From: Serpens gallinarum | Lineage (GTDB): Bacteria; Pseudomonadota; Gammaproteobacteria; Pseudomonadales; Pseudomonadaceae | DNA length: 64,000 nt | NCBI RefSeq assembly: GCF_014836765.1 | Contig: NZ_JACSQG010000005.1 | Span: 166,353-230,352 of the forward strand | Reading direction: 5' to 3' | Shown here: positions 37,895-49,656 of the stretch, piece after piece | How the letters are laid out: each line of letters starts with the position of its first letter | Numbering within the stretch: the stretch's first letter is position 1 | The notes under the pieces: model-generated | Databases searched by the model: none | The model's input: the letters and a program-made list of their open reading frames with translations, nothing else | Told to the model about the DNA's origin: nothing | Made by a program: the position numbers and the translations under genes

Positions 37895-38691
37895 GCGCTG
37901 AATTCGTGCTCGGGAGCGGGGAAAGTGACCGCCTTGACGGCCTGGGTGTAGGCGCGCAGCGCCTCGACAATGCTGGGTTGGCCGGCCATGAAGTTTTTCA
38001 CGAACTTGGGCGTGCGACCGGTCAGTGACAGCCCCAGCATGTCGTGCAGGACCAGCACCTGGCCATCTGTGCCGCTACCGGCGCCAATGCCAATTACGGG
38101 AATCGACACCGACTGACTGATCTCGGCGGCCAGATCGCTGGGTACGCATTCGAGCAACAGCATGGCCGCGCCGGCCTGTTCAAGAGCAATGGCATCGGCG
38201 CGTAGCTGGCGGGCCTGGGCTTCGCTGCGACCTTGCACTTTGTAGCCGCCAAGCACGTTGACAGTTTGCGGGGTCAGCCCCAGGTGCACACAAGTGGGAA
38301 TGCCGCGGTCCGCCAGTTGGCGAATGGGCTCGGCGAGCCAGCCAGCGCCTTCCACCTTGACCATGTGCGCACCGGCCCTCATCAGCTCGGCGCTGTTGAG
38401 CAGGGTTTGCTCAAGCGAGGCGTTGGCCATGAACGGCAAGTCTGCGACGATGAGTGCATCCTGATTGCCGCGTTTGACGCTGGCCGTGTGGTAGGCAATG
38501 TCGCCGACGCTGACCGGCAGGGTGCTGTCGTGACCTTGCAGGACCATGCCAAGCGAGTCGCCGATCAGCAGCATTTCGATGCCGGCGGCGTTCGCGGCAG
38601 CGGCGAAGGTCGCGTCATAGCACGTCAGCATGACGATTTTTTCGCCTTTCTGTTTCAGGCTTTGCAAGGTGGTCAGGGTGATAGCGGGCAT
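37891..38691 (-). CDS. panB: 3-methyl-2-oxobutanoate hydroxymethyltransferase
   Basis: A 266-residue TIM-barrel enzyme that makes ketopantoate from alpha-ketoisovalerate. It carries [32 protein letters not shown] (metal-binding Asp) and [21 protein letters not shown]. The start at 38691 is supported by homology. Ketoisovalerate also comes from the ilvIHC pathway encoded 20 kb away. Confidence 0.97.
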   Translation of the reverse strand: MPAITLTTLQSLKQKGEKIVMLTCYDATFAAAANAAGIEMLLIGDSLGMVLQGHDSTLPVSVGDIAYHTASVKRGNQDALIVADLPFMANASLEQTLLNSAELMRAGAHMVKVEGAGWLAEPIRQLADRGIPTCVHLGLTPQTVNVLGGYKVQGRSEAQARQLRADAIALEQAGAAMLLLECVPSDLAAEISQSVSIPVIGIGAGSGTDGQVLVLHDMLGLSLTGRTPKFVKNFMAGQPSIVEALRAYTQAVKAVTFPAPEHEFSA

Positions 38692-38837
38692 GGTGAGTCC
38701 TCTTCGCAGAGCGTTTCGCGGGCCGCGGGCGCTCTGGGTCGGCACGTTATGAGGTGCCGGTACTGGGCATTGGGACGCTTATAGTCGTGATGGGCAGGCG
38801 CGAAGTCAATTGCGGGTGTTACTCGAATTCACAGCGG

Positions 38838-39338
38838 TTATCCGCTTTGCGCAACTGCTGGCAAACGCTCCAGGCCCTGAAATGGGCACTGATCCAGCAG
38901 GGTGCTGAGCGGACGACCATCGGGTAGGTGCAGTTCAGGAGCGATCTCGGCCAGCGGATAAAGGACGAAGGGCCGCGCATGCATATGGTAGTGGGGCACG
39001 GTCAGGCGCTCGTCGTGCAGTTGGCGATCACCGAAAAGCAGGATATCCAAATCCAGCGTGCGCGGTCCCCAACGCTGGGCTTTGCGTACCCGACCCTGGT
39101 GTTGCTCGATGCGCTGCAGGGCATCCAGTAGCTGCAGGGGCGCCAGTTCAGTATCCAGGGCTGCCACTGCATTCACATAACGTGGCTGATCAGGTGGGCC
39201 GAGCGGGTCGCTGGCATAAAAAGAAGACACGCCGTCGAGTCGGGTTTGCGGGAGTTCTGCCAGGGCTGCGAGCGCCGCGCGCAACTGCTGCAGGGGCTGC
39301 TCGAGATTACTGCCCAGACCGATATATACCCGCTCCAT
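38838..39338 (-). CDS. folK: 2-amino-4-hydroxy-6-hydroxymethyldihydropteridine pyrophosphokinase
   Basis: A 166-residue folate-pathway kinase. It has the family signature YIGLGSNLEQPLQQLRAAL at the N-terminus and RWGPRTLDLDILLFGD (~88-103). It starts one base after the pcnB stop, so the two are cotranscribed and probably coupled, as in other pseudomonads. Confidence 0.95.
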   Translation of the reverse strand: MERVYIGLGSNLEQPLQQLRAALAALAELPQTRLDGVSSFYASDPLGPPDQPRYVNAVAALDTELAPLQLLDALQRIEQHQGRVRKAQRWGPRTLDLDILLFGDRQLHDERLTVPHYHMHARPFVLYPLAEIAPELHLPDGRPLSTLLDQCPFQGLERLPAVAQSG

Positions 39339-39339
39339 G

Positions 39340-40743
39340 TCACTCGCCTGTCGGGTTGCCGCCCGGTTCGGGACGGCGCTTGCGTCCACCGCTGCGGCGA
39401 CGTTTGCGGGGCGCGCCGCTGCGCTCGTCCTTGCTGCTCAGGGCGCGAATCATATTGCGTCGCTCGCTGTCGCTGACTTCCTGGTAATCGGTCCACCAGT
39501 CACCGAGGCCGTCGGTTTGCTCGCCAGCGCTTTCACGCAGCAACAGGAAATCGTAGCCGGCGCGAAAGCGCGGGTTTTCCAACAGCACGTCGGCGCGTTT
39601 GCCGTGACGGCGAGGCAGGCGTTCCTGCATGTCCCAGATTTCGCGAATCGGCAGGGTGAAACGCTTGGGAATGGCAATGCGTTGGCACTGCTCGCTGATC
39701 AGCTGGTGGGCCGCTTCCTGCATGGCCGGAATGGGCGGCATGCCACGCTCCTGCATGTCCAGCACGCGGGCGGGCAGGGCGGGCCAGAGCAGCGTGGCGA
39801 ACAGAAAGGCCGGGGTGACCGGCTTACCCTGGCGAATGCGCTCATCGGTATTAATCAACGCCTGGCGGATCAGTTTGTCGGCGTATTCAGGCTGCTCTTT
39901 GAGGGCTGCAGCGCTGGCGGGAAACAGCGGGGCAAACAGGTCAAACTCGATCAACAGGTCGAAGGTGCGCTCGGCCCGTCCAGCGAGGAACAGTTTGAGC
40001 ACTTCTTCAAACAGGCGGGCGGCGGGAATGTCACGCAACAGCGGTGCCAGGCGGCGGATGGGTGCAGCGCTGTGCCGTTCGATGGCGAAGTCGAGCTTGG
40101 CGGCGAAACGCACGGCACGCAGCATGCGCACCGGGTCTTCCATGTAACGCTGTTCAGGATCGCCGATCAGGCGCACCAGCCGGTTCTTGATGTCGTGTAC
40201 GCCCTGGGCGTAATCGAGAATGCGCTCGGTACGGGGGTCGTAGTACAGGGCATTGATGGTGAAGTCGCGGCGCTGGGCATCGTCTTCCAGCGTGCCGTAG
40301 ACGTTGTCGCGTAGGATGCGGCCGCTTTCGTGGCGCGCCGAGTGGGAATTGTTTTCTTCCTCGTCATCATCGGCTTGCGGGTGGTTGGCGCGGAAGGTGG
40401 CAACCTCGATGATCTCGCGTCCGAAATGCACATGGGCCAGCTTGAAGCGTCGGCCAATCACGCGGGCGTTGCGAAACTCCGCGCGCACTTGTTCAGGCGT
40501 GGCGCTGGTGGCCACATCGAAATCCTTGGGAGGCAGGTTCAAGAGCAGGTCGCGTACGCAGCCGCCTACTACATAAGCCTGGTAGCCGGCCTGCTGCAGG
40601 CGTTCGACCACATTGACCGCATTGCGGCTGATGCGCGAGCGTGTCAGCGAATGCTGGCGGCTGCTGAGCACTTCAGGGGTGGTGCGAGGATGCGCGGCGC
40701 GGCGCAGGGGAAAACGAAAAGACTTGAACAGCTTCTTCAGCAT
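39340..40743 (-). CDS. pcnB: Poly(A) polymerase I
   Basis: A 467-residue nucleotidyltransferase that adds 3' poly(A) tails and promotes RNA decay. Signature blocks: AYVVGGCVRDLLLNLPPKDFDVATSA (nucleotidyltransferase GG and D-x-D, ~54-80), RRDFTINALYYD (~158) and PVRMLRAVRFAAKL (~204). The C-terminus is very Arg/Lys-rich, as in the family. The gap to cbrB upstream holds CrcZ, the usual Pseudomonas order cbrB-crcZ-pcnB. Confidence 0.95.
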   Translation of the reverse strand: MLKKLFKSFRFPLRRAAHPRTTPEVLSSRQHSLTRSRISRNAVNVVERLQQAGYQAYVVGGCVRDLLLNLPPKDFDVATSATPEQVRAEFRNARVIGRRFKLAHVHFGREIIEVATFRANHPQADDDEEENNSHSARHESGRILRDNVYGTLEDDAQRRDFTINALYYDPRTERILDYAQGVHDIKNRLVRLIGDPEQRYMEDPVRMLRAVRFAAKLDFAIERHSAAPIRRLAPLLRDIPAARLFEEVLKLFLAGRAERTFDLLIEFDLFAPLFPASAAALKEQPEYADKLIRQALINTDERIRQGKPVTPAFLFATLLWPALPARVLDMQERGMPPIPAMQEAAHQLISEQCQRIAIPKRFTLPIREIWDMQERLPRRHGKRADVLLENPRFRAGYDFLLLRESAGEQTDGLGDWWTDYQEVSDSERRNMIRALSSKDERSGAPRKRRRSGGRKRRPEPGGNPTGE

Positions 40744-40868
40744 GGGACGGCAACTGTTTTGCGAATAAGAAGGGGCAGCCAGAAGGGCAATAACCACCGG
40801 ATGGCCGAGGATTCTAGCACCGGGAGGGGGGATGGGGAACGAATAGGGTTGCGCAAGGGGAATTGACA

Positions 40869-41226
40869 GGGGGAGCCGCAGCTCCCCCAGAAGAATTGTT
40901 GCTTATTTGTTGTTGTTATTGTCCGGCCTTGTTGTTCTTGTTGTCCGGTGCATCGTGGGCTCTTGCTGGCCTTGGATGCCTCCCGATCGGGAGTCAATAG
41001 CAAACGGATTGCTTTGGATGCTGGTGCTGCTTTGATCAAAGGATCCAACCTGTTCGGCGCTGCCTGGTGACAGTTTTATTGTTCTCGATCCGGTTGTTGG
41101 GGAGTCCCCAAAAGCAAGTCTCCAAAAGAATCGGTTAGCTGCGCCTCCGCCTTGTTGTCGTTATTGTGCTGGAGTCGTTACGTGTTGTTTTTATTCTATG
41201 GATGTGTGGTTTTTATTGTTGTTGTG
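40869..41226 (-). ncRNA. crcZ: CrcZ small RNA (sequesters Hfq/Crc in catabolite repression)
   Basis: The cbrB-pcnB gap, on the minus strand, is full of CA motifs: AACAACAATAAAAACC near the 5' end, AATAAAAACAACAC, AACAATAAAACTG, GGACAACAAGAACAACAAGG and AATAACAACAACAAATAAG near the 3' end. A strong GGGGGAGC/GCTCCCCC hairpin closes it at 40869-40888. These A-rich repeats bind Hfq/Crc and relieve repression of less-preferred carbon genes. A sigma-54 promoter lies just upstream at 41237-41253. Length (~358 nt) is a little under P. aeruginosa CrcZ; the ends are estimates. Confidence 0.9.
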
Positions 41227-41236
41227 CTTAGGGTAA

Positions 41237-41253
41237 AGCAGAAGCCGTGCCAA
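41237..41253 (-). promoter_or_regulatory. Sigma-54 promoter of crcZ
   Basis: On the minus strand TTGGCACGGCTTCTGCT fits the -24/-12 consensus (TTGGCACG-N4-TTGCT type) with one mismatch in the -12 element. It is 60 bp after the cbrB terminator. CbrB, a sigma-54 activator encoded just upstream, is the known activator of crcZ. Confidence 0.85.
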
Positions 41254-41312
41254 GATTGGTAAATCTCTTATATTTCAATGGTTTAGCTAAATTGCATGGC
41301 TTTTGGAAGGCA

Positions 41313-41350
41313 GAAAAAAACCGGGCTCCGTTACTTTGAAACCCGGTTTC
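41313..41350 (-). terminator. Rho-independent terminator of cbrB
   Basis: Stem AAACCGGG/CCCGGTTT (41318-41325 with 41342-41349) with a run of seven T on the minus strand. It ends cbrAB transcription before the crcZ promoter, so the sRNA is made only from its own promoter. Confidence 0.85.
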
Positions 41351-41410
41351 GTTACGTTTGAGTGGCGCAGGTAACACTTTTGTGGGCAAGCCGTTGTGTT
41401 ACCGCATCGA

Positions 41411-42826
<1,416 letters not shown>

Positions 42827-42856
42827 TGAGTACGGTTCTCTCTCTTTCTCGACGGC

Positions 42857-45805
42857 TCAGGACGGGGCGGAGGTCGTTGCGACATGGCGAGGCAAGGTCA
42901 CCCGGAAACGGGTGCCACGCTGGCTCTCGGGGTCGACCGGACTGTCGATAATGATCTGTCCATAATGCTCTTCCACAATGGAATAGACCAGCGCGAGGCC
43001 CAGACCAGTGCCGGCGCCGGGGTCCTTGGTGGTAAAGAATGGCTCATACAGTCGGTCCATGATGGCTTTGGGAATACCGCTGCCCTGGTCCTCGACGCTC
43101 AGGGTTACGGTGTGTTCGTCGGCCTCGCTGCTGATGCGGATGATGCCGCCCTCAGGCATGGCGTCGCGAGCATTGCTCAGCAGGTTGATCAGCACCTGGG
43201 CCAGGCGTTGTGGGTCCCCTTCAACGCAGTGCTCCGGGGCGCACAGGTTAAAGAACTGCACCGCGGCGTTACGCCGGTTGAGTTGCAGCAGGCCAATGGC
43301 TTCGTGGGTGATAGCCGCCAGGCTGACGGCTTCATTATTACTATGCAGGGCGCCGGCATGGGCAAAATTCATCAGTGACTGGACGATGCGCGACACGCGT
43401 TTGGTCTGATCGATGATTTGCTGGCTGATCTCACGGATTTCGCCGTCTTCGTCGCGTTCCTCTCGCAGGTTCTGGGCCAGGCAGGCGATGCCGGTAATCG
43501 GATTGCCGATTTCATGGGCAACGCCAGCGGCCAGGCGGCCAATGCTGGCCAGGCGCTCGGAATGCACCAGTTTGTCTTCCAGAGCGCGGGTGGCGGTCTG
43601 GTCTTCGACCAGCAGCACCAGGCCGTTGTTGCCCGAGGCCAGTGGCTCTTCGATAGCCGCCTTGTGCAGGTTCAGCCAGCGATTTTCTCCGTCTTCGCTC
43701 AGGCGGTGCTTGTGCAGGTGCTCGGCTGGGCTGTCGATGAAGTCGGTCAGCAGGCTGCGCCAGGGTTCGTCGATGGCCGAAAGACGTTCGCCCAGTACGT
43801 GTTGGGCGGCGATTCCGGTGAGCTCTTCCATGCAGTGGTTCCACATGAGAATTTCCCGATCCTTGGCCAGCGAACAGACGCCCACCGGCAGATCCTGCAG
43901 GGTCTGCCGGTGGAAGCGGCGCAGGCTGTCAAGTTCGGCGGCCAGGCCGGTGAGCTGTGAGCGATAGTCTTCCAGGCGGCTTTCGATGAAGTGGATGTCC
44001 TCGGAGACATAGGCTTCGCTGCTGGATTTATAAGGCAGGAAGGTCTCGACGATTTCCTGGGCAAAGCTTGGGCCCATCAAGCCGGACAGGTTGGCTTCGA
44101 TCCGGTCGCGCAGGCGGCGCAGGGCGTAGGGGCGGCGTTCGTCGAAGGGGAGCTGCAGGTCGCTAAGCGCGTGCTCGACTTCGCGCTGCGCTGCCTTGGC
44201 CCCGAGCGGCTTGCTCAACTGGGCGGCAAAATCCTGCGGCGAGGTGGCGAGAAGCTCCCGGCGTTGCGGGCGACGCACGTTATCCACCGCACAGGCTTCG
44301 GCGGCGCTTTGCTCCTCGGCGCTGGGGTCGCTGAACAAGGAGATCAGCGTGAAGAACAGCACATTGGCGGTCAGTGAGGTAATGGCTGCCAGGTGCCAGC
44401 TGGTATCGTCCAGTACATAGACGATGTCCAGGTAGGGCATGTAGAAGCCCTGCAAGTTGCCGATCAGCGGCAAGAGCATGGTGACTGTCCAGACGGCGAA
44501 ACCGGCCAACAGGCCCGCGATAAAACCGCGTCGGTTGGCGGTTTGCCAATACAGCACCGAGAGTACGCCGGGTAGGAACTGCAGGGTGGCGACGAAGGAG
44601 ACGATGCCCAGGTTGGCCAGGTTGGGCTTGGAGCCTAACAGCAGATAAAAGCCATAACCGCCGAGAATGATGGCGGTAATCAGCGCGCGTCGGGTCCATT
44701 TCAGCCAGCGATAGATGTTGCCCGCCGCAGTGGGTTGATAAACCGGCAGGACCAGATGGTTTAGCGCCATGCCCGACAGGGCCAGGGTAGAAACGATGAT
44801 CAGGCCGCTGGAGGCGGACAGGCCACCGATATAAGCCAGCAGCGCCAGGGTTTCGCTGTTGAGCGCAAGGCCCACGCCCAGGGTGAAATATTCTGGGTTG
44901 GTGTTTACCCCCAGCTTGAGGCCGCTCCACAGGATCAGGGGCACGGGCAGGCTGATCAGCAGCAGGAACAGCGGCAGTCCCCAGCTGGCGCTGACCAGGG
45001 TGCGCGGGTTGAGGTTCTCGGTAAAGGTCATGTGGTACATGTGCGGCATGACGATCGCCGAGGCAAAGAACACCAGCAGCAGGGTGCGCCACGGACCTTC
45101 CTGCAGCGGGGTATACAGCGTATTGAGAGCTTCTTGATTGGTCAGCAGCCAGGTTTCCAGCCCTTGTGGGCCATCAAACACCTGATACAGCGCATACAGG
45201 CCGATGCTGAGCAGGGCGACCAGTTTGACCGTCGACTCGAAGGCCATGGCGAACACCAGCCCGGTGTGCTTTTCCCGAGGCGACACGTGACGAGCGCCGA
45301 ACAGAATGGTGAACAGGATGATCAGCCCGCAGTAGCTCAACGCAACGCGGTCATGCAGCGGTTCGCGGGTAAGGATGCCGATGGCATCGCTCACGGCCTG
45401 CATCTGCAGCGCCAGCAGCGGCAGGATGCCCAGCAGCATGAACAGCGTGGTCAGCCCGCCGGCCCAACTGCTGCGAAAGCGAAAGGCAAACAGGTCTGCC
45501 AGAGATGACAGCTGATAGGTGCGTGAGATGCGCAGGATCGGGTACAGCAACACCGGCGCGAGCAGGAAGGTGCCGGTCACGCCGAGATAGCACGCCAGGA
45601 AACCGTAGCCATACTGATAGGCCAGGCCGACCGAGCCATAGAAGGCCCAGGCGCTGGCATAGACACCCAGCGACAGGGTGTAGGTCAGCGGATGGCGGAC
45701 CATCCAGCGCGGCACCACGCCGCGTTCGCTCAACCAGGCGACGCTGAACAGGGCCAGCAGATAGAGGGCGCTAATCAGCAGCAGTTGACTCAGGTTAAAG
45801 CTCAT
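42857..45805 (-). CDS. cbrA: Sensor kinase CbrA with solute:sodium-symporter-type membrane domain
   Basis: A 982-residue hybrid of transporter and kinase. Residues 1-~500 are a 13-helix SLC5/sodium-symporter-like domain (for example [42 protein letters not shown]). A STAC-like linker and PAS region follow, then the HisKA phospho-acceptor in [20 protein letters not shown] and the ATPase boxes [16 protein letters not shown] and [21 protein letters not shown] start at 45805 (MSFNLSQLL), overlapping the end of cbrX. Known CbrA can transport histidine. Confidence 0.95.
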   Translation of the reverse strand: MSFNLSQLLLISALYLLALFSVAWLSERGVVPRWMVRHPLTYTLSLGVYASAWAFYGSVGLAYQYGYGFLACYLGVTGTFLLAPVLLYPILRISRTYQLSSLADLFAFRFRSSWAGGLTTLFMLLGILPLLALQMQAVSDAIGILTREPLHDRVALSYCGLIILFTILFGARHVSPREKHTGLVFAMAFESTVKLVALLSIGLYALYQVFDGPQGLETWLLTNQEALNTLYTPLQEGPWRTLLLVFFASAIVMPHMYHMTFTENLNPRTLVSASWGLPLFLLLISLPVPLILWSGLKLGVNTNPEYFTLGVGLALNSETLALLAYIGGLSASSGLIIVSTLALSGMALNHLVLPVYQPTAAGNIYRWLKWTRRALITAIILGGYGFYLLLGSKPNLANLGIVSFVATLQFLPGVLSVLYWQTANRRGFIAGLLAGFAVWTVTMLLPLIGNLQGFYMPYLDIVYVLDDTSWHLAAITSLTANVLFFTLISLFSDPSAEEQSAAEACAVDNVRRPQRRELLATSPQDFAAQLSKPLGAKAAQREVEHALSDLQLPFDERRPYALRRLRDRIEANLSGLMGPSFAQEIVETFLPYKSSSEAYVSEDIHFIESRLEDYRSQLTGLAAELDSLRRFHRQTLQDLPVGVCSLAKDREILMWNHCMEELTGIAAQHVLGERLSAIDEPWRSLLTDFIDSPAEHLHKHRLSEDGENRWLNLHKAAIEEPLASGNNGLVLLVEDQTATRALEDKLVHSERLASIGRLAAGVAHEIGNPITGIACLAQNLREERDEDGEIREISQQIIDQTKRVSRIVQSLMNFAHAGALHSNNEAVSLAAITHEAIGLLQLNRRNAAVQFFNLCAPEHCVEGDPQRLAQVLINLLSNARDAMPEGGIIRISSEADEHTVTLSVEDQGSGIPKAIMDRLYEPFFTTKDPGAGTGLGLALVYSIVEEHYGQIIIDSPVDPESQRGTRFRVTLPRHVATTSAPS

Positions 45806-45971
45806 CGGCATCGCGTTGGCTCAGCAGCAAAAAGGTCACCACGATCAGGATCAGCCACAGCAGGTACGGGCGATACCAGGCGCCGTGGGGTTGGATCCAC
45901 CAATCCATGATCGCGGGTGAGAACAGGTAGATGCCCACTACCAGAAGCAGGACCAGACGATAGATGTACAT
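45795..45971 (-). CDS. cbrX: CbrX, small membrane protein upstream of cbrA
   Basis: A 58-residue protein too short for most gene callers. It begins MYIYRLVLLLVVGIYLFSPA, has a second hydrophobic run (YLLWLILIVVTFLLL, ~36-50) and ends DADEL. Its last 11 bp overlap the cbrA start, so cbrA translation is coupled to it. The position and size match CbrX described in other pseudomonads, where it modulates CbrA. Confidence 0.88.
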   Translation of the reverse strand: MYIYRLVLLLVVGIYLFSPAIMDWWIQPHGAWYRPYLLWLILIVVTFLLLSQRDADEL

Positions 45972-46166
45972 AGAGGCTCAGGCGGCTCAGGGCTATTGGC
46001 TGACGTTATAAGCGTTGCGCGCCTAAATTGCAGCTTTGTCATGACGCCGTCCCCGGGAAGAGGTGTGCAACGCACACCATACAGAAGCCAGCGTGCTGGT
46101 GATTCGTGGCTTTATGGCGTCGGCAGTCGCTCGCAATTAGCCTCTACGAGATGGCATGAAATTGAC

Positions 46167-47057
46167 TCAGCGCAGCTCGGCTTCGGCCAGGGTGGCGCGG
46201 TGGGGAATCAGCGTGGCATCCCAGTGGGTAATACCCCAGGCCAGTACATCGCCCGGCAGGCTGTGTGCCAGCTCGTCCGGGACGGGTTGGCCGAGGGCGC
46301 GCAGGGCGCGGCATAACAGGGGCGCGGCCTGGTCGGTGGGCAGGGGCGGAGAGCGGAATGACTTGCCGAGCTTGTGGCCGTCCGGCTGGATTAACAGCGG
46401 TATGTGCAGGTAGCGTGGCTGGGGCAGGCCGAGCAGTTCCTGCAGATACAGTTGCCGCGGGGTGTTATCCAGCAGGTCGGCACCGCGCACAATGTCGGTC
46501 ACGCCCTGCAGGGCGTCATCCACGACCACGGCCAATTGATAGGCATACAGGCCGTCGCGCCGTTGGATGATGAAGTCGCCAACGTCGCGACCCAGATGCT
46601 GCCGGTACTCGCCTTGGAGCCGGTCGATGAAGTGGTATTCCAGCTCCGGCACGCGAATGCGGATGGCCGCGTTGTGCCGATCATGCTGCGCGTTGCGGCA
46701 GGTGCCGGGATAGACTGGCTGGCCCTCCAGCTCTTTGCGCGAACAGGTGCAGGCATAGGCCAGCCCTTGCTGCAGCAGACGCTCGATTACTTCGGCATAG
46801 GCCTCATGTCGACCGCTCTGGCGCAGCAGCTCACCGTCCCATTCGAAGCCGTAATTCTCCAGGGTGCGCAGAATGGCGGACTGGGCGCCGGGCACCTCAC
46901 GGGGGGGGTCAAGATCTTCCATGCGCAGCAGCCAGCGACCGCCACAAGCGCGAGCGTCGAGGTAGGACGCCAGGGCGGCGACCAGTGAGCCGAAATGCAG
47001 GAAGCCGCTGGGTGTCGGCGCGAAGCGCCCGACGTAGCGGGAAGGAAGGCTGGACAT
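46167..47057 (-). CDS. gluQ: Glutamyl-queuosine tRNA(Asp) synthetase
   Basis: A 296-residue truncated glutamyl-tRNA synthetase that adds glutamate to queuosine in tRNA(Asp). The HIGH-type signature FAPTPSGFLHFGSLVAAL (~12-29) and the adjoining KMSKS-type LGKSFRS (~231) are present, as are the zinc-binding CTCSRKEL and YPGTCRN. There is no anticodon-binding domain. It lies downstream of dksA and a hairpin separates them. Confidence 0.93.
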   Translation of the reverse strand: MSSLPSRYVGRFAPTPSGFLHFGSLVAALASYLDARACGGRWLLRMEDLDPPREVPGAQSAILRTLENYGFEWDGELLRQSGRHEAYAEVIERLLQQGLAYACTCSRKELEGQPVYPGTCRNAQHDRHNAAIRIRVPELEYHFIDRLQGEYRQHLGRDVGDFIIQRRDGLYAYQLAVVVDDALQGVTDIVRGADLLDNTPRQLYLQELLGLPQPRYLHIPLLIQPDGHKLGKSFRSPPLPTDQAAPLLCRALRALGQPVPDELAHSLPGDVLAWGITHWDATLIPHRATLAEAELR

Positions 47058-47077
47058 GCCGGTGATTACAAATCAAA

Positions 47078-47097
47078 CGGGGCGCCGAAGCGCCCCG
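47078..47097 (-). terminator. Hairpin between dksA and gluQ
   Basis: CGGGGCG/CGCCCCG with loop CCGAAG, followed on the minus strand by TTTGATTTG, lies 9 bp after the dksA stop and 21 bp before the gluQ start. In Shigella the same gene pair has a terminator controlling gluQ read-through; here it is likely a similar attenuating element. Confidence 0.7.
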
Positions 47098-47106
47098 ATG
47101 TGCAGA

Positions 47107-47556
47107 TCAGGAACCGATCTGCTTTTCCTTGATTTCCGCCAGAGTCTTGCAATCGATGCACAGCGTGGCGGTGGGGCGGGCTTCCAGGCGGCGAATACCA
47201 ATCTCCACGCCGCAGGAGTCGCACCAGCCATATTCATTGTCCTCGATCAGGACGAGGGTTTCGTCGATCTTCTTGATCAGCTTGCGCTCACGATCGCGGG
47301 TGCGCAGCTCCAGGCTGAACTCTTCTTCCTGGCTGGCGCGGTCTGCGGGGTCGGGGAAATTGGCGGCTTCGTCCTGCATGTGGGTCACGGTGCGATCCAC
47401 TTCCTGCATCAGCTCCATTTTCCACTTGTTGAGGATGGCAGTGAAATGCGCGCGCATTTCATCGCTCATGTACTCCTCACCCTTACCCTCTTTATAGGGC
47501 ACGAAGCCACGGTTCAACTGGCTGTTCTGTTCTTTGGCTTTTGCTTTGGTGGGCAT
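47107..47556 (-). CDS. dksA: RNA polymerase-binding transcription factor DksA
   Basis: A 149-residue partner of ppGpp in the stringent response. A long coiled-coil hairpin (~35-110) with the acidic tip [12 protein letters not shown], and a C-terminal zinc finger with CDSCG (~114) and CIDC (~135). A basic N-terminal segment ([21 protein letters not shown]) precedes these. gluQ follows downstream. Confidence 0.96.
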   Translation of the reverse strand: MPTKAKAKEQNSQLNRGFVPYKEGKGEEYMSDEMRAHFTAILNKWKMELMQEVDRTVTHMQDEAANFPDPADRASQEEEFSLELRTRDRERKLIKKIDETLVLIEDNEYGWCDSCGVEIGIRRLEARPTATLCIDCKTLAEIKEKQIGS

Positions 47557-47756
47557 GGATGTCCGCCTCTCGCTCTCTCAAATTCACTACGCAGGTAGTG
47601 TCCTTTCCCGAAGTGATCTCCGGCCCCGCGCGTTGCAAGCGGGCGAACTTACCAGATCGGTTCGGGCTGCGCTACTCCCACGCCCATTGCCGAGTGCCCG
47701 TTACTGCGCCGGTTGGGTAGAATCCCCTTTTTGCGCCCAGAGTAGGTGTCTTTTCT

Positions 47757-48938
47757 ATGGTCAGCTCCTTCAGCGCACGCAGCCGCGCGATCGAACCCTT
47801 TCATGTCATGGCCTTGCTTGCCCGTGCCAACGCGTTGCAGGCCGCCGGGCATGACGTCATTCATTTGGAAATCGGCGAGCCGGACTTCACCACGGCCGCG
47901 CCGATCGTCGCCGCTGGCCAGGCCGCGCTCGGCGCCGGGCAGACGCGCTACACCTCGGCGCGCGGGCTGCCACAGCTGCGCGAGGCGATTGCCGGCTTCT
48001 ACGCCCAACGCTACAGCCTGGATATCGACCCCGCCCGCATCCTGATAACACCCGGCGGTTCCGGCGCCTTGCTGCTGGCCAGCAGCCTCTTGGTCGACCC
48101 CGGCAAGCACTGGCTGCTGGCTGATCCGGGCTATCCGTGCAACCGACACTTTTTACGCCTGGTGGAGGGCGACGCGCAACTCGTGCCGGTCGGTCCACAG
48201 GAACGTTATCAACTGACCGCGGATCTGGTGGATCGTTTCTGGAATACCGACAGTGTCGGTGCCCTGGTCGCCTCGCCGGCCAACCCCACCGGCACGGTGC
48301 TGCACCGCGACGAACTGAGCGCGCTGTCGGCGTCGCTCAGAAACAAGGGTGGGCATCTGGTGGTGGATGAGATCTACCACGGGCTGACCTATGGCATGGA
48401 TGCGCCCAGCGTGCTGGAAGTGGATAACGATGCCTTCGTGCTGAACAGCTTCTCCAAGTACTTCGGCATGACCGGCTGGCGTCTGGGTTGGCTGGTGGCG
48501 CCGGAAAATGCCGTGGCCGACCTGGAAAAACTGGCGCAAAACCTCTACATCAGCGCGCCGTCGATGTCCCAGTACGCGGCTCTGGCCTGTTTCGAGCCAG
48601 CGACGCTGGACATTCTCGAAGCGCGGCGCGGCGAATTTGCACGGCGCCGCGATTACCTGCTGCCGGCCTTGCGCGATTTGGGCTTCAAGATTGATGTCGA
48701 GCCGGAGGGTGCCTTCTATCTCTATGCGGACATGTCGGCCTTTGGCGGCAACGCCTACGACTTCTGCCAGCACCTGATCGAAACCGAGTATGTGGCGGTG
48801 ACGCCGGGAATTGATTTTGGTCGTCATCTGGCCAGCCGCCATGTGCGGTTTTCCTACACGCAAAGCCTGCCGCGCCTGGAGCAGGCCGTCGAGCGCATTG
48901 CTCGCGGTATCAAGAGCTGGCAACCCGATGCGCTTTGA
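47757..48938 (+). CDS. Class I/II PLP-dependent aminotransferase
   Basis: A 393-residue aspartate-aminotransferase-fold enzyme. It shows [13 protein letters not shown], the [12 protein letters not shown] block, [12 protein letters not shown] with the cofactor Asp, and the PLP lysine in [16 protein letters not shown] (~236-251). The amino donor/acceptor pair cannot be set from sequence. Its stop overlaps the sfsA start by 11 bp, so the two are cotranscribed. Confidence 0.9.
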   Translation: MVSSFSARSRAIEPFHVMALLARANALQAAGHDVIHLEIGEPDFTTAAPIVAAGQAALGAGQTRYTSARGLPQLREAIAGFYAQRYSLDIDPARILITPGGSGALLLASSLLVDPGKHWLLADPGYPCNRHFLRLVEGDAQLVPVGPQERYQLTADLVDRFWNTDSVGALVASPANPTGTVLHRDELSALSASLRNKGGHLVVDEIYHGLTYGMDAPSVLEVDNDAFVLNSFSKYFGMTGWRLGWLVAPENAVADLEKLAQNLYISAPSMSQYAALACFEPATLDILEARRGEFARRRDYLLPALRDLGFKIDVEPEGAFYLYADMSAFGGNAYDFCQHLIETEYVAVTPGIDFGRHLASRHVRFSYTQSLPRLEQAVERIARGIKSWQPDAL

Positions 48939-49635
48939 TCCGCCCCTTGAAGAGGCGCGCCTGCTGCGCCGCTACAAACGCTTTCTTGCCGACATCCGCA
49001 CCGAGGCGGGTGAAGAGCTGTGCATTCATTGCCCCAACACCGGCTCAATGCTCAATTGCATGGAGCCGGGTGGGCGGGTCTGGTTCAGTCGCTCCAATGA
49101 TCCAAAGCGCAAGCTGCCGGGCACCTGGGAATTGAGCGAAACGCCCCAAGGTCGACTTGCCTGCGTCAACACGGCGCGTGCCAATGCGCTGGTGGAGGAG
49201 GCGTTGCGTGGGGGCGTCATCACCGAACTGGCCGGGTTCGACGCGCTCAAGCGTGAAGTGGGCTATGGCGTCGAGAACAGCCGAGTGGATTTTCGCCTCG
49301 ACTATGCCGCAGGACCTGCGTTCGTCGAGGTGAAGAGCGTCACGCTGGGTTTTGCCGACACGCAGGTCGCCGCCTTTCCCGATGCGCAGACCCAGCGTGG
49401 CGCCAAACACCTGCGCGAGCTGGCTGCACTGGCGCGCGACGGCATTCGAGCCGTGCAGCTGTATTGCGTGAACCTCTCCGGCATCGATGCAGTGCGCCCG
49501 GCTGGCGAAATCGACCCGGCCTACGCCGAGGCGCTGCGGCAGGCAGTCAACGATGGCGTTGAAGTCCTGGCGTATGGGACGACGTTGTCGCCGCAAGGCA
49601 TTCAGCTGACGCATCCTTTGCCGGTGCACCTGTAA
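48928..49635 (+). CDS. sfsA: SfsA family DNA/RNA-binding protein
   Basis: A 235-residue SfsA homologue: [36 protein letters not shown] (N-terminal OB-like region), and a nuclease-like C-terminal core around SRVDFRLD and [12 protein letters not shown] (~115-145, D...ExK pattern). E. coli SfsA binds nucleic acid and was linked to sugar fermentation. The start at 48928 lies inside the end of the upstream aminotransferase gene. Confidence 0.93.
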   Translation: MRFDPPLEEARLLRRYKRFLADIRTEAGEELCIHCPNTGSMLNCMEPGGRVWFSRSNDPKRKLPGTWELSETPQGRLACVNTARANALVEEALRGGVITELAGFDALKREVGYGVENSRVDFRLDYAAGPAFVEVKSVTLGFADTQVAAFPDAQTQRGAKHLRELAALARDGIRAVQLYCVNLSGIDAVRPAGEIDPAYAEALRQAVNDGVEVLAYGTTLSPQGIQLTHPLPVHL

Positions 49636-49656
49636 GTGAGCCAGGGTTTGGCGGCC

